Shown: positions 6,947 through 14,053 of the stretch, in pieces | Layout of the letters: each line of letters begins with the position of its first letter | Position numbering within the stretch: position 1 is the first letter of the stretch | Assembly: GCA_040377825.1 (NCBI GenBank) | Contig: JBEINZ010000043.1 | Span: 1-15,540, forward strand | From: JBEINZ01 sp040377825 | Lineage (GTDB): Bacteria; Pseudomonadota; Alphaproteobacteria; Rhizobiales; Ancalomicrobiaceae | Length of the DNA stretch: 15,540 nucleotides | Direction: 5' to 3' | The notes under the pieces: model-generated | The model's input: only the letters and a program-made list of their open reading frames with translations | Told to the model about the DNA's origin: nothing | Database searches by the model: none | Made by a program: the position numbers and the translations under genes

Positions 6947-8734
6947 TCAGTAACCCGCCGCGAGAGTCCCCCTCTGCCGCGGATCGGCGGCGCCAACGAG
7001 GAGGCCGTCGGCCGTGACCGCGATCGAGTTCGCCGAACCCGACGCCGTCCCGATCGTCACCTTGTGACCCTTGGCTTGAAGCGCCGCGACCGTATCGGGC
7101 GATAGACCGCCCTCGCTCACCAGCACATCCGGCTTCCATTGATGATGCATGCGCGGGGCCGCCACGGCCTCCGCGAGGCTCATGCCGTTGTCGATCACGT
7201 TCACCATCACCTGCAGCGTCGTGGTGATGATCCGGCTGCCGCCGGGACTGCCCGTGACCAGGAACAGCTTCCCGCCCTTGAAAACGAAGGTCGGCGTCAT
7301 CGAGGAGAGCGGCCGCGCCCCCGGAGCTACGCTGTTGGCATCGCCGCCGACAAGGCCATAGGCGTTCTGCGCGCCGGCCTTGGCGGAGAAATCGTCGAGT
7401 TCGTTGTTGAGCAGGACACCCGTTCCCTCCGCGACCAAACCCAGACCGAAGGAGAAATTCAGCGTATAGGTATTGGAGACAGCGTTGCCCGCCGCATCGA
7501 CCACCGAAAAATGCGTCGTCTGGTCGCTCTCGTGGGGCAACGGATCGCCGGCGGCTATCTCCGTGGCCGGGCGGGCACGCTCGGGATCGATTTTCACCCG
7601 CAAGGTATTGGCATAGGCTTTGGACGTCAGGCCGGTGACCGGGATCTTCACGCGGTCTGGATCGCCGAGGAAGTTAGCACGGTCGGCATAGGCCGGTTTC
7701 ATGGCCTCCGCGAGCAAATGGATCTGCGCCGCGCTGCCCGCCCCGGCTTTCGCTAGATCAAAGCCCTCCAGCACGTTCAGGATCTCGATCAAGTGGACGC
7801 CGCCCGACGACGGCGGCGGCATCGAGACAACGTCGAAGCCACGGTAGGTGCCCTTCACCGGCTTGCGCAACATGACGCGGTAGCCGGCGAGATCGTCGAT
7901 AGTCATGACGCCGCCGGCGCCGCGCACGGCCGCGACCAGCTTCTCCGCGGTCGATCCGGCGTAGAAGCCGGCCGGTCCTTGATCCGCAATCCGTCGAAGC
8001 GTCGCGCCGAGATCGGCCTGCACAAGGGTCCCACCGCGCGGGATCGGCGCGTCGCCCGGGAAAAACACCGCCCGGCTCGAGGAATACTGCTTCAAGCGGC
8101 CGGATGTCGGCAAGGAATCGGCAAGATCGTCCTCGACCGGGATCCCGCCCTCGGCGAGCGCGATCGCCGGCGCAATGAGCTCGGCAAGGCTGACGCGGCC
8201 CGAGCCGTAGCGTTTGTGAGCCTCGGCAAGGCCCGCGACCGTACCGGGGACGCCGACCGAGAGGCCGGAATCGCGTGACTTTTTCGGATCGGGCTCGCCC
8301 TTGTCGTCTAAAAACATGTCCCGGAAGGCTGCCGCCGGCGCCGTTTCGCGATAATCGATCGCGATGGTCTCGCTGGACTTCGCCAGATGCACCATCATGA
8401 ACCCGCCACCGCCGAGATTGCCGGCGCGCGGCAAAGTCACGGCGAGAGCGAACCCGACCGCCACCGCGGCATCGACCGCGTTGCCGCCGCGCTTCAGGAT
8501 CTCGACGCCCACTCTCGTCGCGCGCGTTTCCTGGCTTGCAACCATGCCGCGGGTTGCAAGCACAGGGAGCATCCGGCTTGCCGACGAACCACCTAGTTGG
8601 ATCTGCTCGGGCTGCGCAGGAGTGGTCGTCTGTGCCGGCGCAGGCTGGCCGAGTAGAGCAAGAGCCAAGAGTCCGTTTGCTAGGGTTATCGGAACCCTCG
8701 ATTTACGCCATTCGAAACTTGATTTGTTTTCCAT
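6947..8734 (-). CDS. ggt: Gamma-glutamyltranspeptidase precursor (glutathione hydrolase)
   Basis: A 595-residue periplasmic Ntn hydrolase that cleaves the gamma-glutamyl bond of glutathione and related peptides, transferring the glutamyl group to water or amino acids. I start at ATG 8734, with GGAGA (complement of 8741-8745) 6 bases upstream; an in-frame TTG at 8740 directly abuts that site. A Sec-type signal lies at about 1-35 (basic region, a hydrophobic LANGLLALALLG, then APAQ). Substrate-binding IDYRETAPA has the conserved Arg at 129. Autoprocessing should occur before T406 in the QTTHFSVVD motif, giving a large subunit and a small subunit that begins with the catalytic Thr. LLNNELDDFS and the oxyanion GSPGG (495-499) follow. 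Length matches the family (about 580). It faces yejF convergently. Confidence 0.95.
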   Translation of the reverse strand: MENKSSFEWRKSRVPITLANGLLALALLGQPAPAQTTTPAQPEQIQLGGSSASRMLPVLATRGMVASQETRATRVGVEILKRGGNAVDAAVAVGFALAVTLPRAGNLGGGGFMMVHLAKSSETIAIDYRETAPAAAFRDMFLDDKGEPDPKKSRDSGLSVGVPGTVAGLAEAHKRYGSGRVSLAELIAPAIALAEGGIPVEDDLADSLPTSGRLKQYSSSRAVFFPGDAPIPRGGTLVQADLGATLRRIADQGPAGFYAGSTAEKLVAAVRGAGGVMTIDDLAGYRVMLRKPVKGTYRGFDVVSMPPPSSGGVHLIEILNVLEGFDLAKAGAGSAAQIHLLAEAMKPAYADRANFLGDPDRVKIPVTGLTSKAYANTLRVKIDPERARPATEIAAGDPLPHESDQTTHFSVVDAAGNAVSNTYTLNFSFGLGLVAEGTGVLLNNELDDFSAKAGAQNAYGLVGGDANSVAPGARPLSSMTPTFVFKGGKLFLVTGSPGGSRIITTTLQVMVNVIDNGMSLAEAVAAPRMHHQWKPDVLVSEGGLSPDTVAALQAKGHKVTIGTASGSANSIAVTADGLLVGAADPRQRGTLAAGY

Positions 8735-8814
8735 CGCCAATCTCCATGCCGAGCTTCATTCATCGATAAATCAATTCGAGATCGTAAACCAAAATATGCC
8801 GTCTGCTTTTAATT
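8735..8814 (-). promoter_or_regulatory. AT-rich ggt upstream region with weak promoter candidate
   Basis: These 80 bases are clearly richer in A and T than the surroundings. On the minus strand, TTGGTT (complement of 8787-8792) and TTATCG (complement of 8764-8769) are 17 bases apart and could be -35 and -10 boxes for ggt. The matches are weak. The upstream hydrolase has the same orientation, so read-through transcription is also possible. Confidence 0.25.
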
Positions 8815-9597
8815 TTACTGCGTTATAGCAAACAACGCATCTGTGATACGTGCGATATCTTCAGGTCGCGATAATCGATGGTCGCCGTCCTTGATCAGCG
8901 AAAGCGTGACGTCGGCGCCGCTAAAACAGGTAGCGAGATCAATGGCGTGGCGCCAAGGGACGTCCGCGTCCTTGGCGCCTTGGAGAATATGAACCGGACA
9001 ACCAAGCTCAATGCGACCGTCCATGAGCAAATGTTTTCGGCCGTCTTCGATCAAGGAACGAGTTACGACCGTGGGCTCGGATGAGTAAGCTGACGGCTCG
9101 CTGTATACGCCGGTCTCGGTAATCTCGTCCCTGACGGCTTGGGAGAATGTCGCCCACATCAGCCGCTCGGTGAAATCCGGTGCAGGGGCGATAAGCACCA
9201 TGCCCTTGATCCGGCTCTGCTCCGAGCCGACCCGCGTCCGAAGAGCACGCGCAAGCAACAGCGCGATCCAACCGCCCATCGATGACCCTACCAGGATTTG
9301 GTCGCGGCTCGTCATCCGGTCGAAAACGGCAAGCGCATCCTCAAGCCAGGACGAAATCGTGCCGTCGACAAACCGGCCGGACGATTGGCCATGGCCCGAA
9401 TAGTCGAAGCGGGTCGAGGCGATGCCCGCCGCCGCACACCAGTGATCGATCGCGGCCGCTTTCGTCCCGGACATGTCCGAGCGGAAGCCGCCAAGCCAGA
9501 AGACTCCGGGTGATCCACCGGGCCGAGCAAGGGTTGCGATCTGGCGCTCCTCGCCGGCTGCTCCCACGGTGATGGTCATAAGTTCCGGTTCAGACAC
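8815..9597 (-). CDS. Alpha/beta hydrolase, ABHD10-like (putative acyl-thioesterase/esterase)
   Basis: A 260-residue soluble serine hydrolase. GTG 9597 is chosen because AAGGAG (complement of 9604-9609) lies 6 bases upstream; the frame could extend 14 codons further but would run through that site. Motifs: FWLGGFRSDMSGTKA (33-47, oxyanion region), RFDYSGHGQSSG (63-74), nucleophile elbow VGSSMGGW with Ser106, acid in QGAKDADVPW (probably Asp210), and His240 in DGDHRLS. There is no signal peptide, so it is presumably cytoplasmic. The sequence style is that of ABHD10, the mitochondrial depalmitoylase/acyl-glucuronide esterase, from memory of that family; the natural substrate here is unknown. It diverges from infC and is followed by ggt 80 bases on. 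Confidence 0.82.
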   Translation of the reverse strand: MSEPELMTITVGAAGEERQIATLARPGGSPGVFWLGGFRSDMSGTKAAAIDHWCAAAGIASTRFDYSGHGQSSGRFVDGTISSWLEDALAVFDRMTSRDQILVGSSMGGWIALLLARALRTRVGSEQSRIKGMVLIAPAPDFTERLMWATFSQAVRDEITETGVYSEPSAYSSEPTVVTRSLIEDGRKHLLMDGRIELGCPVHILQGAKDADVPWRHAIDLATCFSGADVTLSLIKDGDHRLSRPEDIARITDALFAITQ

Positions 9598-9603
9598 GCC
9601 CGG

Positions 9604-9609
9604 CTCCTT
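9604..9609 (-). promoter_or_regulatory. Strong ribosome binding site for the hydrolase GTG start
   Basis: AAGGAG on the minus strand, 6 bases before GTG 9597. It decides the start against the upstream ATG at 9639, which has no comparable site. Confidence 0.7.
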
Positions 9610-9661
9610 CTTTAATCGGTTGGAGGGACCACGTCGCATTCATAACGATACGGCGTCCAGG

Positions 9662-9690
9662 TTGACAGCCGGGGAAAATAGGCGAATCCT
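9662..9690 (+). promoter_or_regulatory. infC: Candidate infC promoter
   Basis: A perfect TTGACA (-35, 9662-9667) is followed after 17 bases by AATCCT (9685-9690), a poor -10 match. If used, infC would have a leader of roughly 105 bases. The perfect -35 in the hydrolase-infC divergent spacer is the main support. Confidence 0.4.
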
Positions 9691-9787
9691 AGTGCCTCGA
9701 TCGTTTGGCATGACTTTTCGGTCAAAGGCCTCGGCGCCATGGAGCGTACGGGGCTTTAATGTCTTTGATCGGCTTTTGAAACATCAC

Positions 9788-9793
9788 GGGAGA
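9788..9793 (+). promoter_or_regulatory. infC: Ribosome binding site for infC
   Basis: GGGAGA lies 8 bases upstream of ATT 9802. Its position supports that unusual codon as the start rather than the GTG at 9916. Confidence 0.65.
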
Positions 9794-9801
9794 CAACGAC
9801 C

Positions 9802-10341
9802 ATTCGCCGTCCTTTTCGCGCGCCCGCGCCCCCCAAAGAGGGGCCGCGTATCAACAGGGAGATCCGTGGGGTTCCCCAAGTTCAGCTGATCGATAACGAG
9901 GGGAAGAACCTCGGTGTGGTGTCATTTTTCGACGCCTTGCAACTGGCCGAGGAGGCCGGACTCGATCTTGTCGAGATCGCACCGAACTCCGAACCGCCTG
10001 TCTGCAAGATACTCGACTTCGGCCGCTTCAAATATGAATCGCAGAAGAAGGCCGCCGAGGCCCGCAAAAATCAAAAGATCGTCGAGATCAAGGAGATCAA
10101 GCTCCGGCCGAACATCGACGATCATGACTACGATACCAAGATGAAGCAGGCGCGCCGCTTCTTCGAGGAGGGCGACAAGGTCAAGGTCACACTTCGGTTT
10201 CGCGGGCGAGAGATGGCTCACCAGGACCTCGGCTATCAGCTGCTTGATCGCGTTCGCGGCGACACCGGAGACGTCTCCAAGGTCGAATCCGAGCCGCGTT
10301 TCGAAGGCAAGCAGATGATCATGATTTTGACGCCGCGTTGA
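9802..10341 (+). CDS. infC: Translation initiation factor IF-3, predicted AUU start
   Basis: IF-3 binds the 30S subunit, prevents premature 50S joining and checks start-codon and initiator-tRNA pairing. I start at ATT 9802, giving 179 residues, the usual IF-3 length. The in-frame TGA at 9766-9768 blocks extension; between it and 9916 there is no in-frame ATG, GTG or TTG, yet the N-domain signature (MRRPFRAP, GPRINREIRGVPQVQLID, residues 14-31) is clearly coded there. Starting at GTG 9916 would remove 38 residues of that domain. The linker and C-domain include CKILDFGRFKYE (68-79) and KVTLRFRGREMAHQDLG. Rare AUU/AUC starts are a known hallmark of infC and let IF-3 repress its own translation; here regulation is inferred. 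A terminator follows and no rpmI-rplT is seen downstream. Confidence 0.93.
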   Translation: MRRPFRAPAPPKEGPRINREIRGVPQVQLIDNEGKNLGVVSFFDALQLAEEAGLDLVEIAPNSEPPVCKILDFGRFKYESQKKAAEARKNQKIVEIKEIKLRPNIDDHDYDTKMKQARRFFEEGDKVKVTLRFRGREMAHQDLGYQLLDRVRGDTGDVSKVESEPRFEGKQMIMILTPR

Positions 10342-10376
10342 TCTGAAGTTTACCGATCATGGCCATGGTGTATTCG

Positions 10377-10401
10377 AGGGCGGGCATTGTCCCGCCCTTC
10401 T
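10377..10401 (+). terminator. Rho-independent-type terminator after infC
   Basis: AGGGCGGG (10377-10384) pairs with CCCGCCCT (10391-10398) around a CATTGT loop, followed by a short TCT. The 8-bp stem is almost all G-C and lies 35 bases after the infC stop. The T-tract is short, so the call is good but not perfect. Confidence 0.7.
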
Positions 10402-10408
10402 CATGACT

Positions 10409-10456
10409 CGAGCAGCGCTATTTATCTATTCATGAATACGATGCTCGCCGTTTTTT
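10409..10456 (+). other. Second weak hairpin with T-run upstream of the glycolipid-binding gene
   Basis: CGAGCA (10409-10414) can pair with TGCTCG (10442-10447) across a 27-base AT-rich loop, followed 3 bases later by six T (10451-10456). The loop is long for a terminator. It could be a back-up stop for infC or part of the leader of the next gene. Confidence 0.25.
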
Positions 10457-10489
10457 CTCAGATGGCAAAACCTTCAAGAAGGCTGGAAC

Positions 10490-11089
10490 ATGGCACGGAC
10501 TAGCCGCCTGGAAGCAATAGAGACAGATACAGCGCCGGCTGCCGACAGCGCGTCGACCCAGCGTTGGGCGATGCCCGATGGTGGGCTGGAGCATGTGGCC
10601 ATAAAATCCAGCGCCACGAACATTGTCGCGGAAGGTATCGTCGTTGGCGCGGCCGGTGGTGGTTACGGGCTGCGTTATCGATTGACGCTCGAACCCGGGT
10701 GGACCGGCTGGCGCGGGCTTCATCTGACCGTGCTTGGTGGCGCGACCGTTGCCCTGCGAACCGATGGCCTCGGCTCATGGTCGGACGCCAGCGGGCTAGT
10801 CCGGCATGACCTAGCCGGCGTTGTCGATGTTGAGATCTTCGCAACGCCACTTCCGATCCTCGCGACCCTCCGGCGCATGACTTGGCGGGTCGGCAAGGTT
10901 CAAGAGTTCGATATTGCGGCCTTCACCGGCCCTAACCTCGACGTTTCGCGCGGTTTTCGGCGGATCACCTGCCTGGAAGCCGGGCGCCGTTACCATATTG
11001 AAGGCGCGGACGGAGCGGGATCCGAACTTCGCCTCGACGAGAACCACCGCATCCTCGGTTGGGAGGGTCGGGCGGATCTCATCGCTTAA
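10490..11089 (+). CDS. Putative glycolipid-binding domain protein (DUF1089-like)
   Basis: A 199-residue protein without signal peptide or membrane segment. ATG 10490 has AAGAAGG 7 bases upstream. Residues about 24-196 fit the putative glycolipid-binding family (PF06475/DUF1089) as I remember it: YRLTLEPGW (63-71), LRTDGLGSWSD (89-99), a GVVDVEIFATPLPILATLRRM block (110-130) corresponding to the family's 'GC.DVDI.ATP.TNTLPIRRL', and a C-terminal ELRLDENHRILGWEG (179-193). The usual TNT is replaced by PIL here. Biological role is not established for the family; ligand binding is a structural suggestion. It stands alone after the infC terminator and converges on the XRE gene. Confidence 0.72.
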   Translation: MARTSRLEAIETDTAPAADSASTQRWAMPDGGLEHVAIKSSATNIVAEGIVVGAAGGGYGLRYRLTLEPGWTGWRGLHLTVLGGATVALRTDGLGSWSDASGLVRHDLAGVVDVEIFATPLPILATLRRMTWRVGKVQEFDIAAFTGPNLDVSRGFRRITCLEAGRRYHIEGADGAGSELRLDENHRILGWEGRADLIA

Positions 11090-11135
11090 GTCCTGTTCTT
11101 GTCGATCCGATGGACCCATTCGATTGTGAAATACC

Positions 11136-11507
11136 CTAGGCGCCATCCTTGGCGGCGGCAGTCCTGACGCGCAAGATCAAATCGCGTAGCGAAGCGCGCG
11201 ACAGGCCCCGAATTCTCGTCGCCACCAAATTTGCGAATTCCGTCGCCTCTGGATCGAGGCCGGCCGTATCGACGACGATGCGTGGGTCGGATGCTTCCGC
11301 AAGGCGCTGAAGCTCTTCGGCTTCGTCCCAAATCACGTTGAAATAGGCGATGATCCGCTGCACCATGTACCAGGTAGGCACGCCGCGCTTGCCATGTTCG
11401 AGTGCCGAGAGATAGGCTGACGATACACCGAGCGCGGCGGCCATCTGCTTTAGCGAGACGTTTCGTTCGCGGCGCAGTTCACGGACCTTGGCGCCGAACG
11501 GCGTCAT
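11136..11507 (-). CDS. XRE-family helix-turn-helix transcriptional regulator
   Basis: A 123-residue DNA-binding protein and the last gene of the timA-mltA-smr operon. The HTH occupies about residues 5-58: LRRERNVSLKQMAAALGVSS, then AYLSALEHGKR, typical of Cro/CI-type domains in which SAYLSALE is the recognition helix. The C-terminal part (about 60-123) is charged and probably helical; I recognise no ligand or protease domain. Its ATG overlaps the smr stop by ATGA (11504-11507), so translation is likely coupled. Target genes are unknown; it may regulate its own operon, but no operator could be identified. I see no clear terminator in the 46 bases separating it from the convergent gene. Confidence 0.88.
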   Translation of the reverse strand: MTPFGAKVRELRRERNVSLKQMAAALGVSSAYLSALEHGKRGVPTWYMVQRIIAYFNVIWDEAEELQRLAEASDPRIVVDTAGLDPEATEFANLVATRIRGLSRASLRDLILRVRTAAAKDGA

Positions 11508-12157
11508 CGTTTGTCGCCCGCGCTGCCGCTGATCGTGAGGCTACGCGATCGCCTCAATCTGACATAGAGCGCGCCTGCTCCGCCATGGGTCGGATGCGCT
11601 TCCTCGAAGCCGACGACGTAGTCGCGCATATGCGGCAGGGCGAGCCACTGCGGAACGACCCGGCGAAGTATTCCGCGCTCCTCGAAGTCATAACCGGATC
11701 CAGAGCTGCGTCCGCCCTTCCCGGTAATGACGATGACCATCCGCGCGCCGCGGGCTTGCGCCCCCGCGATGAACCGACGCAACGTCGCATGGGCGGCGGT
11801 TTGGGTCATCCCGTGAAGATCGAGCCGCTCTTCGATCGCAAGAGCGCCTCGGGCGAGCTTTCGTTTGGTGCGCGTATCGAGCCGCGCAAGTGGTGTTGCC
11901 GCCGGCTTCACTCGTTTTTCCGGGGAAGTATCGCTCGACTTTTGCGGTACTTTCGATCGTTCGGCAGCCGGCGCTGCTTGGACCGAGTCCGCGGGGCCTG
12001 GCTCATGTGCGGATTCTTCTATGTTCGCGTGAGACGGCCGCGACAGTGGCTTAAGGCGCCGTTTCGTTGGCGCGAGTGGCGCAACGGATTCGGCAACCTT
12101 GCTCCAAAGGGCGCGTTCCTCGGGCGTTAGATCCCGCTTCGACCGTCGGCCCGCCAT
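11504..12157 (-). CDS. Smr/MutS2-domain protein
   Basis: A 217-residue protein with a disordered, basic, Ala/Pro/Ser-rich N-terminal half (about 1-100) and a C-terminal Smr domain (about 108-205). The domain shows RLDLHGMTQTAAHATLRRF (111-129), VIVITGKGG (141-149), GILRRVVPQWL (162-172) and HGGAGALYVRLRR (191-203). The LDLHG and TGKG motifs match Smr domains, some of which nick DNA or RNA; activity here is not shown. The N-terminal MAGRRSKRDLTPEERALWSKVAESV is typical of the stand-alone alphaproteobacterial form. It starts 3 bases after the mltA stop and overlaps the XRE gene by 4 bases. Confidence 0.9.
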   Translation of the reverse strand: MAGRRSKRDLTPEERALWSKVAESVAPLAPTKRRLKPLSRPSHANIEESAHEPGPADSVQAAPAAERSKVPQKSSDTSPEKRVKPAATPLARLDTRTKRKLARGALAIEERLDLHGMTQTAAHATLRRFIAGAQARGARMVIVITGKGGRSSGSGYDFEERGILRRVVPQWLALPHMRDYVVGFEEAHPTHGGAGALYVRLRRSRSLTISGSAGDKR

Positions 12158-12160
12158 CGT

Positions 12161-13327
12161 TTACGGCTCCCGCGGTCTCAGAACGAAGAAGCCGTCGGGC
12201 ACATGCCGGATGAGCCCGGCGGCCCGCCCGGCGGCGAGACCTGAGCCGACGAAGATATCACCGCGCGCCGGCCCGACAATCGCCGAACCGGTGTCCTGAG
12301 CAATCATCAACCGTTGAAACGGCGTAAACCTCGCTTCCCTGCCCCAAGGAAGCGCCGCATTGATGAATATCGGCGTACCGAACGTATGGAGCGTACGGTC
12401 GACCGCCAGCGAACGGCCGGGCGTCAGCTGAACATCCGCCACGCCGACGGCCCCGAGCGATGGAACGAGATTTTTCAGTTCCTTAAAGAAAATGTAGGAC
12501 CGGTTCTCCTGCATCAGCGCGCGGGCCTGTTCGGGATCTCGCTCAAGCCACTGACGCAGTCGATCGCCGGTCATGGTCTGCGCAGTCGCCTCCCCACGTT
12601 CAATGAGGAGCCGACCGAGCGATGTGTAAGGCCAGCCCGCCTTACCGTCGTATGCTATGCGCAGAACGTCGCCGTTCGGCAGACGGATTCGAGCCGAACC
12701 CTGAACGTGAATGAAATAGGCATCGATCGGGCTTTCCACGAAGGCGAGCTCAAGGCCGCGGCCCGCCAAGGCGCCGTTCTCAATCATCGCGCGGTCATGA
12801 TAGGGCAAAATCCCGGTTGTCGTTTTCCGGCCAAACGCGAGCGCGGGATCCCAAGTCGCCGGTCGGTTGGCATCCGTGATCGCAACTAGATCGTCCGGGC
12901 GACGATGAAGCGGCACGCAAAATCGGTCGGTAGCCGAGCCCGAGCCGTCGATCTCGGGTTCGAAGTAACCGGTCAAGAACGCGTTCTGGGATGTCTCAAC
13001 CGCGGTCGGTTCGAAATGACGCTCGAAGAACGAGCGCGCGGCCGTATCGGACAGGTCCGGGCCTGCTTCGACCGCGGCTTCTGCAATTCGCCCCAACGCA
13101 AGGCCATCAATCCGAAGTGAACGTGTCTTGGGCACAGCCAGAAGCGCGCGGCGGCAGCCTGCGAAAAATGCGGCCCATGCCTCCGCGTGATGGTCCGACA
13201 TCCAGCCCGGCAGAACCGAGAAATCGACTGGTCGGAGCAAGTCAAGGGCAGACACGGCGGCGGTCATCCGACATTCGGGGCCATCAAGCGAAAGTAGGGG
13301 GTGGCGGACAACGTCCGGCCACGCCAT
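12161..13327 (-). CDS. mltA: Murein transglycosylase MltA family protein, no visible signal peptide
   Basis: A 388-residue lytic transglycosylase that would cleave the MurNAc-GlcNAc bond of peptidoglycan with formation of 1,6-anhydro-MurNAc. Motifs: LTGYFEPEI (118-126), a barrel-type YFIHVQGSARIRLPNGD (204-220), ENRSYIFFKEL (274-284), and a C-terminal RLMIAQDTGSAIVGPARGD block, where Asp345 corresponds to the catalytic Asp of E. coli MltA. The start is ATG 13327, 3 bases after the timA stop; ATG 13267 (residue 21) is an alternative. Neither start yields a hydrophobic signal or lipobox, unlike the outer-membrane lipoprotein of E. coli, so how it reaches the periplasm is unclear. The catalytic part looks complete. 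Confidence 0.9.
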   Translation of the reverse strand: MAWPDVVRHPLLSLDGPECRMTAAVSALDLLRPVDFSVLPGWMSDHHAEAWAAFFAGCRRALLAVPKTRSLRIDGLALGRIAEAAVEAGPDLSDTAARSFFERHFEPTAVETSQNAFLTGYFEPEIDGSGSATDRFCVPLHRRPDDLVAITDANRPATWDPALAFGRKTTTGILPYHDRAMIENGALAGRGLELAFVESPIDAYFIHVQGSARIRLPNGDVLRIAYDGKAGWPYTSLGRLLIERGEATAQTMTGDRLRQWLERDPEQARALMQENRSYIFFKELKNLVPSLGAVGVADVQLTPGRSLAVDRTLHTFGTPIFINAALPWGREARFTPFQRLMIAQDTGSAIVGPARGDIFVGSGLAAGRAAGLIRHVPDGFFVLRPREP

Positions 13328-13330
13328 CGT

Positions 13331-14053
13331 TCACTCAGGTGACTTGGTGGCGACAAGAAACCACGTCGGATCAGGTGAGTTAACGGCTCTCTCGAAGGTC
13401 CAAACGTCAACGAGTTCAGACACCTTGGTGGGATCGCCATCAACGATGGTCCCCTCTTTGTCTCGGGTCGCGGTAATCAACTGGCTAACAAACCGCACCG
13501 TAATCTGAACCGTCGAGCCGCGCAGATAAGCCTCGACGATGTCGACCTTGTCGATCCCAACAAAGGTTGATTCAACGGTTTCGCCGCGCTTTTCGCGATC
13601 TTGGATCGCCACCACAAAGCCGTCAAAAACTTCCCTAGAGAGAAGTCCCTTCAGTGTCTTGACGTCGCCCGTCGCGAAAGCCGTCACGATCATTTCGTAA
13701 GCGGCTTCCGCGCCATGCAGAAATTCTTGCTGATCGAAGTCTCGATCCGCCGATACGATGGAGCGGAGCGCACGATCAAGCGCTGTGTCCGGCTCTGGCG
13801 TACCGACGCCATCGGTCTTTCCGTCGTCGTTGGCGGCGGCTGGTTCCCCCGTCCGCGATGGTAACGAAACGACGTTGTCGCGTTCGGATCGGTCCGGTCG
13901 GGCGCCGCCCTCCATCCGTTCGCGCTTGGCGAACGGATCGGCGGGTGGCCGCTCGTTTCCGGTCTTGCGACCCAGAACGCTACGAAGCCGGAGGAATATC
14001 GCGACCGCGAGCACCAGAAAGATGATGTTAGAGATATCCAGGAACTGACCCAT
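13331..14053 (-). CDS. Tim44/TimA-family inner-membrane protein
   Basis: A 240-residue protein related to the C-terminal domain of mitochondrial Tim44. One N-terminal membrane helix (about 8-24) is followed by the signature FLRLRSVLGRKTGNERPP (20-37), a disordered charged linker (about 38-90) and a Tim44-like domain (about 95-238). Motifs in the latter include DFDQQEFLHGAEAAYEMIV (105-123), FVGIDKVDIVEAYL (164-177), and ELVDVWTFERAV...PTWFLVAT at the end. Family knowledge: alphaproteobacterial Tim44-like proteins are membrane-tethered and are thought to act in envelope biogenesis rather than as a matrix import motor. ATG 14053 has GAGGT (complement of 14063-14067) 9 bases upstream. It heads the operon timA-mltA-smr-xre and diverges from fxsA. 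Confidence 0.9.
   Translation of the reverse strand: MGQFLDISNIIFLVLAVAIFLRLRSVLGRKTGNERPPADPFAKRERMEGGARPDRSERDNVVSLPSRTGEPAAANDDGKTDGVGTPEPDTALDRALRSIVSADRDFDQQEFLHGAEAAYEMIVTAFATGDVKTLKGLLSREVFDGFVVAIQDREKRGETVESTFVGIDKVDIVEAYLRGSTVQITVRFVSQLITATRDKEGTIVDGDPTKVSELVDVWTFERAVNSPDPTWFLVATKSPE

Noticed and set aside
9739..9779. Very short open frames (6 codons each) in the infC leader as possible attenuator peptides
   Set aside because: No run of regulatory codons and no clear alternative hairpins were visible; such frames arise often by chance.
11402..12130. Plus-strand open frame of 242 codons across smr and xre
   Set aside because: It is antisense to two recognised genes, rich in Arg, and matches nothing I know.
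11505..13330. The same ACGATG string at the starts of mltA, smr and xre (and secB)
   Set aside because: Six bases around a start codon are too short to mean much and no mechanism is suggested; probably coincidence.
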